The notes under the pieces are model-generated. The model did not search any database and had not been told where the DNA came from. It was given only the letters and a program-made list of their open reading frames with translations. Shown piece by piece: positions 24,423-32,583 of a stretch of DNA of 45,030 bases (the first letter of the stretch is position 1; each line of letters opens with the position of its first letter). The stretch is from positions 1 through 45,030 of the forward strand of contig JAGHVF010000015.1 of NCBI GenBank assembly GCA_018064425.1, given 5' to 3'. A program made the translations under genes and the position numbers. This stretch comes from Candidatus Colinaster equi. Lineage in GTDB: Bacteria > Bacillota > Clostridia > Lachnospirales > Lachnospiraceae.

Positions 24423-25964
24423 ATGAAAGCAAATCAGGTAAACGCAAAGCTAATAAAAATTCTTCAGAATAATAAAGACAGTGATTGTGGCAGAAATTTA
24501 GATTTTAGATATATTAAGATAGTAAACGGATTTAGGTATCTGGCGCCAATATCAGAATATGATAGTATTGCTCCGCTAATAGAATTAACAACACGTATCG
24601 GAGAAACGGGAATATATACATCTCATCCATTAATTGGATACAGCCTTACGTCAGGTACAACAGGCGTGCCGAGATTTATTCCTTGTACAAAAGAGCATAT
24701 TGAAGACTATCAAAAAGAGTTTCTGTCAATTGTGGGCAAGGAAAAGACGATGCTCTTAATGGAAAGTCTTCCGAGAGATAAGAAATTTAAGGACGGAGTA
24801 TATCTTGACTCAATATCAGGTCTCGTGCTGCAAAGCCTAAGAAAGAAAATAGAAGGGCTTAATATAGTGAATCCGGAGCCTATACTGTACCTGGATGAAG
24901 ATTGTGATTCTGAATATTTGAGAGCCTTTTTTGCTTTGAGTGATGCCGGGATAAATCAGATAGTCTCTCCATTCAGTTGGGGTGTGGTCAACTTTTTCGA
25001 CAATATAAAGAATAATTATAATATGCTGATCAAAGACATTGAAAACGGTTGCATTGATTCTTCTGTTAAGATTCCCGATGAATTGAGCAAGGAACTGAAA
25101 ACTTACATAAGACCAAATAAGGAGCGTGCTGAAGCACTAAAGGCACTGTATAGTGAGGAATTCTTTGACGGTCCGTGGGTTGAAAAAGTGTGGCCTAAAA
25201 TGTCAAAGGTAGTTGCCGGAGGAGGCGGAAGCTTTTCAATATACAGTAAAACACTTAAGAAATATTTAGGAAAAATCTCACATAATTATGGATTGTATGC
25301 TTCATCCGAGGCTGTTATAGGAAAAGCTCTACAGGATGATAGCGATGTATACACTTTAGCTGATTCATCAGTTTTTTTTGAATTTCTTCCGGTGGGCGGG
25401 GGAACGAGTGAAACACTCCTGGCCGATGAACTTGAAGTGGGAAAGAGCTACAAGGTATTGGTAACAAATAATGCAGGTCTTTATCGTTACATGTTGGGGG
25501 ATGTAATACAAGTTACGGAAATGAAGAACGGCATTCCTAATTTTAAGCTGATGTACAGAAGCGCACAGGAACTTGCGATTGGGAAGACTAAGATTACAGA
25601 AGATAAGATTTTTGAAGCAATATGCGCTCTTGAAAAAAAGACCGGAATTAGTGTGGCAGATTTCACATTTGGTGAAGAGGATGATAAATGTCTGATTCTT
25701 TTGGAACCGGCCGCTGACAGCAGTAATTTGAAGAAGTGTGCGGAAGCTTCTCTTGATGACATTGCGGATATTATGGAAAATGAAATATCGGATAGCGGCG
25801 ATAAGATTGAATGTATCGTCCACTTTTCCGAGCCGCAGACTCAGCTGCTATATAGGGATGTGCGTAGATATCGTGAAAAAGCCGCTATTGATCAAATTAA
25901 GCCGGTCCGTGTGCTTGACAACCCGATAAAGGTTAAGTTTTTTAAGAAAATGATAGAACGATAA
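24423..25964 (+). CDS. GH3-family acyl-adenylating/amide synthetase-like enzyme
   Basis: 513 residues. It carries the three nucleotide-binding motifs of the GH3 branch of adenylating enzymes: SLTSGTTGVPRF (near residue 77), YGLYASSEAVIG (near 289) and GLYRYMLGDVIQV (near 354), plus FEFLP. Plant GH3 enzymes join acyl acids to amino acids through an acyl-adenylate; bacterial members have been little studied. GAGGGGGAAA precedes the ATG. Last gene of the four-gene cluster, closed by a strong terminator, so a product acylated, phosphorylated and glycosylated and then exported by the MATE protein is a reasonable guess. Confidence 0.8.
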   Translation: MKANQVNAKLIKILQNNKDSDCGRNLDFRYIKIVNGFRYLAPISEYDSIAPLIELTTRIGETGIYTSHPLIGYSLTSGTTGVPRFIPCTKEHIEDYQKEFLSIVGKEKTMLLMESLPRDKKFKDGVYLDSISGLVLQSLRKKIEGLNIVNPEPILYLDEDCDSEYLRAFFALSDAGINQIVSPFSWGVVNFFDNIKNNYNMLIKDIENGCIDSSVKIPDELSKELKTYIRPNKERAEALKALYSEEFFDGPWVEKVWPKMSKVVAGGGGSFSIYSKTLKKYLGKISHNYGLYASSEAVIGKALQDDSDVYTLADSSVFFEFLPVGGGTSETLLADELEVGKSYKVLVTNNAGLYRYMLGDVIQVTEMKNGIPNFKLMYRSAQELAIGKTKITEDKIFEAICALEKKTGISVADFTFGEEDDKCLILLEPAADSSNLKKCAEASLDDIADIMENEISDSGDKIECIVHFSEPQTQLLYRDVRRYREKAAIDQIKPVRVLDNPIKVKFFKKMIER

Positions 25965-25984
25965 TTTTTTTCTCAATGAGATTA

Positions 25985-26017
25985 TGTGCAGATTCGATTT
26001 GCGAATCTGCACATTTT
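25985..26017 (+). terminator. Strong intrinsic terminator of the MATE-GH3 operon
   Basis: TGTGCAGATTCG pairs perfectly with CGAATCTGCACA over 12 bp (loop ATTTG), followed by TTTTT. Confidence 0.92.
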
Positions 26018-26051
26018 TCGTTATTCTATATAGAGATAGGAGATGTAGCTT

Positions 26052-26432
26052 ATGATGAAAAAGGATATTGCTATAATAGTGCTTGCCGGAGCTTTGTGCT
26101 TGTGTTGTTCGTTTATGATTACAAATTTTATTATTCAGAGGGGACATGAAAAGTATCCTGATGCAACGGCGAATCCATCAAGCGTGTCCGACAAACAGTT
26201 TGGTGAAATTGGTGAGAGCATATTAGCCGGTGAAGATGACAAAGGTGGTGCCGAGCCGGATTCGCTACTTGCAACTGACATGACTGATGAGGTTGAAACG
26301 GCGGTTATTGATGAGAATGCTATCATTTTTGAATGGAATCCGAAGGATTTCAAGATACAAGGCCAAAATTTCGATTTTGAATGCATTGAGAAACTATGTG
26401 ATATAATGAAAAGAGGACCATTTTGGGATTAA
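26052..26432 (+). CDS. Membrane-anchored orphan protein
   Basis: 126 residues. One hydrophobic N-terminal segment (AIIVLAGALCLCCSFMITNF, about residues 7-26) acts as anchor or signal. The remainder is acidic and probably outside the cell; it ends KLCDIMKRGPFWD. No motif recognised. TAGGAGATG precedes the start. The final codons form the left arm of the terminator hairpin, so the gene end and terminator are fused. It stands alone between two terminators. Confidence 0.55.
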   Translation: MMKKDIAIIVLAGALCLCCSFMITNFIIQRGHEKYPDATANPSSVSDKQFGEIGESILAGEDDKGGAEPDSLLATDMTDEVETAVIDENAIIFEWNPKDFKIQGQNFDFECIEKLCDIMKRGPFWD

Positions 26433-26453
26433 CAAAAATGGTCCTCTTTTTAT
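26411..26453. terminator. Bidirectional terminator overlapping a gene end
   Basis: AAGAGGACCATTTT (26411-26424) pairs perfectly with AAAATGGTCCTCTT (26435-26448), with T-runs on both strands. It serves the 126-residue gene and, from the other side, the convergent chemoreceptor gene. Confidence 0.88.
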
Positions 26454-26493
26454 ATTAAGAAAAATGAATATGTAACAGTCTAAGAATAGATAA

Positions 26494-28380
26494 TTACAAA
26501 TAATTACTTACATTGTTTCTGTCCACTACATCAATCTTTGTCCACATATTATCACTTGGCGGAAGCTCACCTGCCACAATGTTATTGTAGAGATATATGA
26601 TTGGATCATGTCCCTGACGGAACGGATCTTGTCCAACGGCTGCCGTAACCACACCGTGGCTGATTGATTCAAGGTTGTTACGCATAAAGTCATATAACAC
26701 TATCTTGGTCTGACCTGAAAGCTTGTTATCTTCAACCCACTTGATTGCGCCACTCTGTCCGCCGGCTGTAATGTAGATTGCATCTACACGGCCACCGCGG
26801 CTGGAATAATCCTCAAGTTTCTTATATACCTCATCATTATTTTCGTGACCTTCGATTACACAGACAATATCTATGTCTTTGTGTTTGGAGATTGCATCGT
26901 TGAAACCGTTTCGGCGTATCTCATGATTGGTGATACTTCTGTCACTTGTTATTACTACAACGTGTCCTTTGCCACCAAGTTTGTCGGCAACTGTGTTGGC
27001 GGAGATGACACCTGAGTCATAAGCATTCTGTCCAACGAATGTAAGTCGCTTGCTTGGAGTCTCGAATTCAGAGTTGAATGTAATACATGGGATGCCTTTC
27101 GCTGTTGCGGCATCAACCATAGGTGCAAGCTCTTCATAGTATCCAACGAGAGCAATGCCGGAATATCCTTCATTAATACACTTATTCATCGCATCGGTAT
27201 AATTTTTTAATGTCAGATTCTCAATTGGCATAAAATCAACATCACAATTCTTTTTTGCCAATTCCTTTTTGGCATACATAATACCATCTTTAACCTGGAG
27301 CCAGAATTCGTGTCCGAAAGGAGTTATAACACCAATCTTTATTGGCTTTGAAGGCATTGCATTAACAGGCTTAATATCATTGTTATATTTATTTACCAGA
27401 CTTTCGATTTTGCCAAGCATTGTTTGTAGATTGCCGATTGATGCATTAATCTCCTGGAATTCGCAAGCTTCATTATCAACGACTTGTGCAACTTCCTCGG
27501 TCTTACTTGTAATTGCTTCAGATGCGGAGCTTAACTTTGAGCTTAATTCTGATGTCTGTTGTGTTATTTTGCTGATAACATTAACTTCAGAACATACATT
27601 GTGTATCTGATTAAGTACAGCCTGATTCTTATCGGTAATATTCTCAAATGAATGGATGCTTGCATCAAAAGCATCTTTACTGTTGTCAAAATCAAGAATA
27701 CTCTGGTTGATGCTGCTTTCTACATCTTCGCTGCTTTGCAAAATCTTTGTAAGGATTGTGTTGATCTTACCGATACCGACTTTGGTGTCATTAGACAAAC
27801 CTGTTATTTCCTGGGCAACAACGGAAAAACCTTTACCGGCCTCGCCGGCTCTGGCAGCTTCAATAGAAGAGTTGAGAGACAGCATATTCAATTGATCGCT
27901 TATCTTAACAATAATCTTGATTGTCTCCGCTATCTCGTCAATGTTCTCTCTGAGGATACCGATGAAATTTGCCGTATTATGCATACTTTCGGTAATTGTT
28001 GTGATTATTTCTTTATATGCGTTGAGATTATCTCTTCCTTCGGCAACGGCATTATTGGAATCCGACGCTAAGCCGGCCATACCGTCTGTGAATTCTGTTA
28101 TTTTGTCAACAGATGCATATAATTTGTCAATCATGTCAGCAGTATCCTTAACAAGATCCAATTGTGCATTGGAACTTTTTGATACATCACTGACAGCTTC
28201 ATTAATCTGAGAATTGCTGTTCAATGTCTCGTCCATTGCACTGTTAACATTTTCGATAGAATTGGAAAGTGTGATGACATTGTTTTTTGTTAATTCAATA
28301 AATTCCTGCAGCTTTTCACTTGCAGACATATCCCCTGAATTAGTTGCAAAGTTGTTGTGTTTTTTGCTTAATGGTCCCAT
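26494..28380 (-). CDS. Soluble chemoreceptor fused to a sugar-binding-protein domain
   Basis: 628 residues with no signal peptide or membrane segment. Residues about 30-320 form a methyl-accepting chemotaxis signalling coiled coil with the conserved tip LNMLSLNSSIEAARAGEAGK followed by GFSVVAQEI. Residues about 345-628 are a complete type-I periplasmic binding fold (IKIGVITPFGHEFWLQVKDG, GIALVGYYEELAPMV, TFVGQNAYDSGVISAN, DAIYITAGGQSGAIKW, AVGQDPFRQG), like ribose/galactose-binding proteins. The order, signalling part first and binding domain last, implies a cytoplasmic receptor reporting an imported sugar to CheA/CheW. AAGGAGAAAAAGG precedes the ATG. Confidence 0.85.
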   Translation of the reverse strand: MGPLSKKHNNFATNSGDMSASEKLQEFIELTKNNVITLSNSIENVNSAMDETLNSNSQINEAVSDVSKSSNAQLDLVKDTADMIDKLYASVDKITEFTDGMAGLASDSNNAVAEGRDNLNAYKEIITTITESMHNTANFIGILRENIDEIAETIKIIVKISDQLNMLSLNSSIEAARAGEAGKGFSVVAQEITGLSNDTKVGIGKINTILTKILQSSEDVESSINQSILDFDNSKDAFDASIHSFENITDKNQAVLNQIHNVCSEVNVISKITQQTSELSSKLSSASEAITSKTEEVAQVVDNEACEFQEINASIGNLQTMLGKIESLVNKYNNDIKPVNAMPSKPIKIGVITPFGHEFWLQVKDGIMYAKKELAKKNCDVDFMPIENLTLKNYTDAMNKCINEGYSGIALVGYYEELAPMVDAATAKGIPCITFNSEFETPSKRLTFVGQNAYDSGVISANTVADKLGGKGHVVVITSDRSITNHEIRRNGFNDAISKHKDIDIVCVIEGHENNDEVYKKLEDYSSRGGRVDAIYITAGGQSGAIKWVEDNKLSGQTKIVLYDFMRNNLESISHGVVTAAVGQDPFRQGHDPIIYLYNNIVAGELPPSDNMWTKIDVVDRNNVSNYL

Positions 28381-28416
28381 ATCCCTTTTTCTCCTTGCGT
28401 TGTATTTTCAAACCCC

Positions 28417-28433
28417 ATACAATTTAATTGTAT
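28417..28433. promoter_or_regulatory. Perfect palindrome upstream of the chemoreceptor gene
   Basis: ATACAATT-T-AATTGTAT, an 8-bp perfect inverted repeat 36 bp before the chemoreceptor start. Likely an operator for a dimeric regulator or part of a promoter; no clear -35/-10 pair was found around it. Confidence 0.35.
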
Positions 28434-28529
28434 TAGTAATATTTTACTTCAATTATGGTACAACTTACAATAGAAAAGTGGATTATAATCTATATTTCGC
28501 GAAGAAACACGAATTGTCAGACAAAAGCA

Positions 28530-28799
28530 TCAAAGCCATTCGTAATCGCCACCGGTTAATGCGAGACTTAAGAGTCCGTCCATTCTTTCGACATTATCTT
28601 CACCTTCGATTACTTCTAACAAAACAGCATCCTCGCAGGCATCCGGCATTACATCGTCCGGCCCGATTTCCATATCCGGAGTTTCACCGCAATACGGACA
28701 AATGCATTTGGGCATAATTTGCACACTTAAGAAGCGTTCAGAGCATTTCTTACATTCGTAGAAACCTGCAATCATTGTTTTATCCGGTACGTAATACAT
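28530..28799 (-). CDS. Small zinc-ribbon protein
   Basis: 89 residues. YECKKCSERFL and CICPYCGETPD give two CxxC knuckles about 15 residues apart, a rubredoxin-like or zinc-ribbon arrangement. The C-terminal half is acidic (DDVMPDACEDAVLLEVIEGE). AGGAG is present before the ATG. It is read in the same direction as the chemoreceptor, 149 bp ahead of it, with no obvious terminator between, so the two may share a transcript. Function unknown. Confidence 0.65.
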   Translation of the reverse strand: MYYVPDKTMIAGFYECKKCSERFLSVQIMPKCICPYCGETPDMEIGPDDVMPDACEDAVLLEVIEGEDNVERMDGLLSLALTGGDYEWL

Positions 28800-28883
28800 A
28801 TTTTTTCTCCTGTTATTTTTGTGATTTTTAGCAAAATTAACCTATGAAGACATAATAGCATTATTTTTTACATTCAAAAATAT

Positions 28884-28910
28884 TAATTTGCATTTGTTTT
28901 ATGCCGATAT
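28884..28910 (+). promoter_or_regulatory. SigD/FliA-type promoter
   Basis: TAATTTGC, 11-bp spacer, GCCGATAT. The -10 element matches the motility sigma consensus GCCGATAA at seven of eight positions with exact spacing; the -35 matches TAAAGTTT only partly. It lies 64 bp before the DUF6033 gene, next to a chemoreceptor gene. Confidence 0.55.
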
Positions 28911-28974
28911 ATTTTATAGAAATTGACACGGGCGAAACGGAGTTTGCCTTGATTAACATGGAGGGATGAAATTT

Positions 28975-29715
28975 ATGAATATCGGAAATGTAATAAACGG
29001 TGTAAACGGACAATTTGATTATTTAAACGGAACATCAGATTCATCTGTGAACAGAAAGAGTCAGATTAAAGCAGATAAGAATGACAAGTCAGTTGATAAT
29101 AAGAATAATGTTTCCAAGATAAACGAAGATAAGTTATCTGATAAGGCTGCGAAATTCCTTGATAACCTTAGAAAGAAATATGGAGATTTTGATTTCTTTA
29201 TAGGAAATAAGTCAGAAGATATTGAAGCACTTTCAAAATGTGGTAATAAGGAGTTTTCGGTTATCTTATCCAATGAAGAGATTGAGCGTATGGCTTCGGA
29301 CGAGAAATATGCGAAGGAGAAGATGGACGGAGTATTCGGCGCGGTTGATATGTGTAAAAAGATTTGTGAGCAGGAAGGTTACGTATCTGCTTTCACAGAT
29401 AATAAAGATGCCAAAGGAATCGTAAATAAGATAGGTATTGTTACCGACGATAACGGTAATGCCAAATTCTTTGCAGAGATTGAAAAATTAAACGATAAGC
29501 AGAAAGAGCGCATTGAAAAGAAAAAACATGATGCGAAATCGGCTGCTGAAGTTATGGCAGACGTTAAGAAGTACAGATCACAATCAAAAGATGAGACGAA
29601 GCGAACAACATTGGAAGCAAAGGATGAAGAGGAATTATTGCAGAAGCTTGTTAATATTGATTGGAATGAGATAGCAGACAGCAAATCGGGAGACAGATTT
29701 GATTTTACGGTTTAA
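28975..29715 (+). CDS. DUF6033-family protein
   Basis: 246 residues from the ATG at 28975 (GGAGGG 9 bp upstream; the ATG at 28966 touches the ribosome site). N-terminal low-complexity part (NIGNVINGVNGQFDYLNG and a Lys/Asp/Asn-rich linker to residue 55), then LSDKAAKFLDNLRKKYGDFD, which marks the DUF6033 group common in Lachnospiraceae. A lysine-rich helical C-terminus (LNDKQKERIEKKKHDAKSAA) follows. No membrane segment or catalytic motif. A SigD-like promoter upstream hints at a link to the motility or flagellar regulon. The role of the family is not known to me. Confidence 0.7.
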   Translation: MNIGNVINGVNGQFDYLNGTSDSSVNRKSQIKADKNDKSVDNKNNVSKINEDKLSDKAAKFLDNLRKKYGDFDFFIGNKSEDIEALSKCGNKEFSVILSNEEIERMASDEKYAKEKMDGVFGAVDMCKKICEQEGYVSAFTDNKDAKGIVNKIGIVTDDNGNAKFFAEIEKLNDKQKERIEKKKHDAKSAAEVMADVKKYRSQSKDETKRTTLEAKDEEELLQKLVNIDWNEIADSKSGDRFDFTV

Positions 29716-29783
29716 TGGTGAAATGACATAGATTGTCGATTACATTTGATAAGGAAAATTTGCTGTGTAATATTGCATATTGC

Positions 29784-29818
29784 AAAAAGTCCGGTGAGGT
29801 AGACTCATCGGACTTTTT
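29784..29818 (+). terminator. Intrinsic terminator
   Basis: AAAAAGTCCG...CGGACTTTTT with an inner TGAG/CTCA stem; closes the DUF6033 gene. Confidence 0.88.
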
Positions 29819-29878
29819 AAGACTTTTTACGTTTTACAGAGAATATTATATTTTAGGGGAGCAATGTTGGAAAACTTG

Positions 29879-29887
29879 TGATATACT
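29879..29887 (+). promoter_or_regulatory. Extended -10 promoter for the symporter gene
   Basis: TG-A-TATACT with no clear -35 box, giving a 5' leader of about 36 bases before the ATG at 29930. Confidence 0.45.
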
Positions 29888-29929
29888 TAAAAAGTTATGC
29901 ATATAAAATAGGAAAGTAGGAGAGTATTT

Positions 29930-31492
29930 ATGACATCAACAATTTGTATTATGATATCGATTACGTTGTATATCGGCTTTGTAATCGGTATTGGTTTCTG
30001 GTCAATGAAGAAAACATCAGATACCGGAGATTTTTATTTGGGCGGTAGAAAGTTAGGACCGTTTGTAACAGCTATGAGTGCCGAAGCATCGGATATGAGC
30101 AGCTATTTGCTTATGGGTATTCCCGGAGTTGCGTATCTTAGCGGATTGGCAGATGCATTTTGGACAATTTTGGGATTGGCTGTAGGAACATATATTAACT
30201 GGCTGATTGTTGCCAAGAGATTAAGAAAATATACGGTAGTATGTAACAATTCAATTACAATTCCTGCATTTTTCGCTAACAGATACAGAGATGATAAGAA
30301 GATTTTATCTGTTATTGCCGCAATTGTAATTGTTGTTTTCTTTGTTCCTTATACAGGTTCGGGATTCTCAGCTTGCGGTAAGTTGTTCGGAACCCTCTTT
30401 GGTAACGGTGGTGCAATGACCGATCAAAGTTATCATATTGCAATGATTATCAGTGCGGCAGTTATTGTGCTTTACACGACACTGGGCGGTTTCTTAGCAG
30501 CAAGTACATCGGATTTCTGGCAGAGTATTATTATGACATTTGCGCTTGTATTCATTATTTTCTTTGCTGCTATTTCGGTTGGCGGACTTGGCACCATTAT
30601 GGACAATGCACAGTCTCTTGCCGGATACTTTGATTTTAACGCTATGCATGATGTGACTACGGGAGAATCCGTTGGATATGGATTTTTGACCAAGATATCA
30701 ACTCTTGCATGGGGACTCGGATATTTTGGTATGCCACATATCTTACTTAGATTTATGGCAATAAACGATGCTAATAAACTTAAACTTTCAAGACGTATTG
30801 CATCGGTATGGGTAGTGATATCGATGGCAGTTGCGTTGTTTATCGGTATTGCAGGCAATGCAATGAGTGCTCAGGGTGTTATCAGAAATCTTGAAGGTAC
30901 AGATAGCGAGAATGTTATTATTGTTATTTCACAGCTTATTTCGAAAAACGGTGTTATTTCCGCGCTTGTTGCCGGTTTGATTTTGGCAGGTATTCTCGCT
31001 GCAACAATGTCAACAGCTGATTCTCAGTTGCTCGCAGCATCATCAAGCGTTTCCGAGAATATTTTGAAGGAAGTATTCTTTAAGAAAATGTCCGATAAGA
31101 CAGCAATGTTGATTGCAAGAATTACTGTTGTGGTTATTTCCGTAATTGGTGTAATTATTGCATGGGATAGAAACAGTTCGGTATTCGGTATCGTATCATT
31201 TGCCTGGGCAGGCTTTGGTGCAGCATTCGGGCCGGTTGTATTGCTTGCATTGTTCTGGAAGAGATCTAACAAAATGGGTGCATTGTGCGGTATGATTTCC
31301 GGCGGCGCTATGGTATTTATTTGGAAATTCCTTATAAGACCACTTGGCGGTGCATTCAATATTTATGAACTTTTGCCGGCATTTGTTGTTGCAATCGTTG
31401 TAAATGTTATCGTTAGTCTGTGTACAGAAAAACCGTCACAGGATATGATTGATGAGTTTGATACTGTGGTAAGCGAACTCAAAAATAATTAA
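29930..31492 (+). CDS. putP: Sodium/proline-type symporter
   Basis: 520 residues, about 13 membrane segments, solute:sodium symporter family. Diagnostic stretches: SDTGDFYLGGRKLGPFVTAM, SAEASDMSSYLLMGIPG (Na+ and substrate-binding helix), ITIPAFFANRY, LGYFGMPHILLRFMAI, AATMSTADSQLLAASSSVSE and FAWAGFGAAFGPVVLLALFWKR. These fit the PutP branch, which imports proline with Na+, though related substrates cannot be excluded. AGGAG ribosome site. Single-gene unit between two terminators. Confidence 0.92.
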   Translation: MTSTICIMISITLYIGFVIGIGFWSMKKTSDTGDFYLGGRKLGPFVTAMSAEASDMSSYLLMGIPGVAYLSGLADAFWTILGLAVGTYINWLIVAKRLRKYTVVCNNSITIPAFFANRYRDDKKILSVIAAIVIVVFFVPYTGSGFSACGKLFGTLFGNGGAMTDQSYHIAMIISAAVIVLYTTLGGFLAASTSDFWQSIIMTFALVFIIFFAAISVGGLGTIMDNAQSLAGYFDFNAMHDVTTGESVGYGFLTKISTLAWGLGYFGMPHILLRFMAINDANKLKLSRRIASVWVVISMAVALFIGIAGNAMSAQGVIRNLEGTDSENVIIVISQLISKNGVISALVAGLILAGILAATMSTADSQLLAASSSVSENILKEVFFKKMSDKTAMLIARITVVVISVIGVIIAWDRNSSVFGIVSFAWAGFGAAFGPVVLLALFWKRSNKMGALCGMISGGAMVFIWKFLIRPLGGAFNIYELLPAFVVAIVVNVIVSLCTEKPSQDMIDEFDTVVSELKNN

Positions 31493-31517
31493 TGTGCTAA
31501 TAAAAAATATACAGATT

Positions 31518-31541
31518 GAGCCGGATGTTCCGGCTCTTTTT
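31518..31541 (+). terminator. Intrinsic terminator
   Basis: GAGCCGGA-TGT-TCCGGCTC, perfect 8-bp stem, then TTTTT; closes the symporter gene. Confidence 0.93.
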
Positions 31542-31609
31542 GGATTGTGGTAATATTATATCAAGTACATATTTAAGTTTGTCGATAGTGCATGGGATTG
31601 GAGAACATT

Positions 31610-32572
31610 ATGCAAAAGAAGAAAAAGGTGGTTGTATTTGGCGGTGGAACTGGATTATCTTGTCTGCTTTCCGGGTTGAAATTGTTTCCGATTGAAGTTA
31701 CTACTGTTATTGCGGTCAGCGATAACGGAAGCAGTACGGGTATTCTTAAAGAGGAATTGGATATTCCGGCTGTCGGAGATGTAGGTAAGGTGTTATTGTC
31801 CATGGCAAATGTTGATGAGGATTTTGTCAATTTATTGCAATACAGATTCAGCAAAAGCGGAACTTTATATAATCATCCCGTCAGAAATATTATGCTTGCG
31901 GCACTTATTGATATGAAAGGTAATTTAACCGAAGCTACAAAGTACATGAGTACTTTACTTAATATCAGCGGTACTGTTTTGCCCTTGACAGAAGAGAAGG
32001 TTGATTTGGTCGGAAAAGGCGACGAGGCCGAATTTTTCGGGGAGGAAGAGGTCAGCCGTAATATTAAGGACATTAACCGTTTGACATATGATCATGACAT
32101 AAGCGTCAGTGATGAGATTATTCAAAAGGTAATGGAAGCTGATTTGATTATCTTTAGCCCGGGTAGCTTGTATACAAGTATTGTTCCGCATTTGCTGGCT
32201 AAAGATGTGATAGATGCAATAGATAAGACAAAGGCACCGCTGATGTATGTGTCCAATTTGGTTACGCAACCGGGTGAAACAGATGATTACAAGGTGAGTG
32301 ACCATATTAAAATATTGAATATGTATCTCGGAAAGAGAAATATTGATTATGTTATTGCCAATAATGCGGTTATTGATGAGGAAATATTGCTTCGTTATGT
32401 AACGACAGAGAATAAAAAAGCGGTAACTTTAGATTCAAAATATATTGCGGATGAACTTAATACCAAAGTAATTGAAGATGATATTTTCAGTATAGAGAAC
32501 GGAAAAGTCAGACATGATTCATTAAAGACAGCTTATATCATATTCTCATTTCTTATGGATGGTATCAAATAG
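31610..32572 (+). CDS. yvcK: YvcK-type gluconeogenesis factor (CofD-like)
   Basis: 320 residues from the ATG at 31610 (TTGGAG ribosome site; an ATG at 31592 is in frame). N-terminal VVVFGGGTGLSCLLSGLK and AVSDNGSSTGILKEE, then PAVGDVGKVLLSMA, YNHPVRNIML and IIFSPGSLYTSIVPHLL are YvcK/CofD hallmarks. In Bacillus, YvcK binds UDP-GlcNAc and is needed for cell shape and growth on gluconeogenic carbon. The usual whiA-yvcJ-yvcK order is absent; here it precedes an alpha-glucosidase gene by 11 bp with a shared transcript likely. Confidence 0.9.
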   Translation: MQKKKKVVVFGGGTGLSCLLSGLKLFPIEVTTVIAVSDNGSSTGILKEELDIPAVGDVGKVLLSMANVDEDFVNLLQYRFSKSGTLYNHPVRNIMLAALIDMKGNLTEATKYMSTLLNISGTVLPLTEEKVDLVGKGDEAEFFGEEEVSRNIKDINRLTYDHDISVSDEIIQKVMEADLIIFSPGSLYTSIVPHLLAKDVIDAIDKTKAPLMYVSNLVTQPGETDDYKVSDHIKILNMYLGKRNIDYVIANNAVIDEEILLRYVTTENKKAVTLDSKYIADELNTKVIEDDIFSIENGKVRHDSLKTAYIIFSFLMDGIK

Positions 32573-32583
32573 GAGGGCTATTT

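Noticed and set aside
27652-28717. Plus-strand frames opposite the chemoreceptor
   Set aside because: Antisense shadows of a long coiled-coil gene; no ribosome sites or recognisable motifs.
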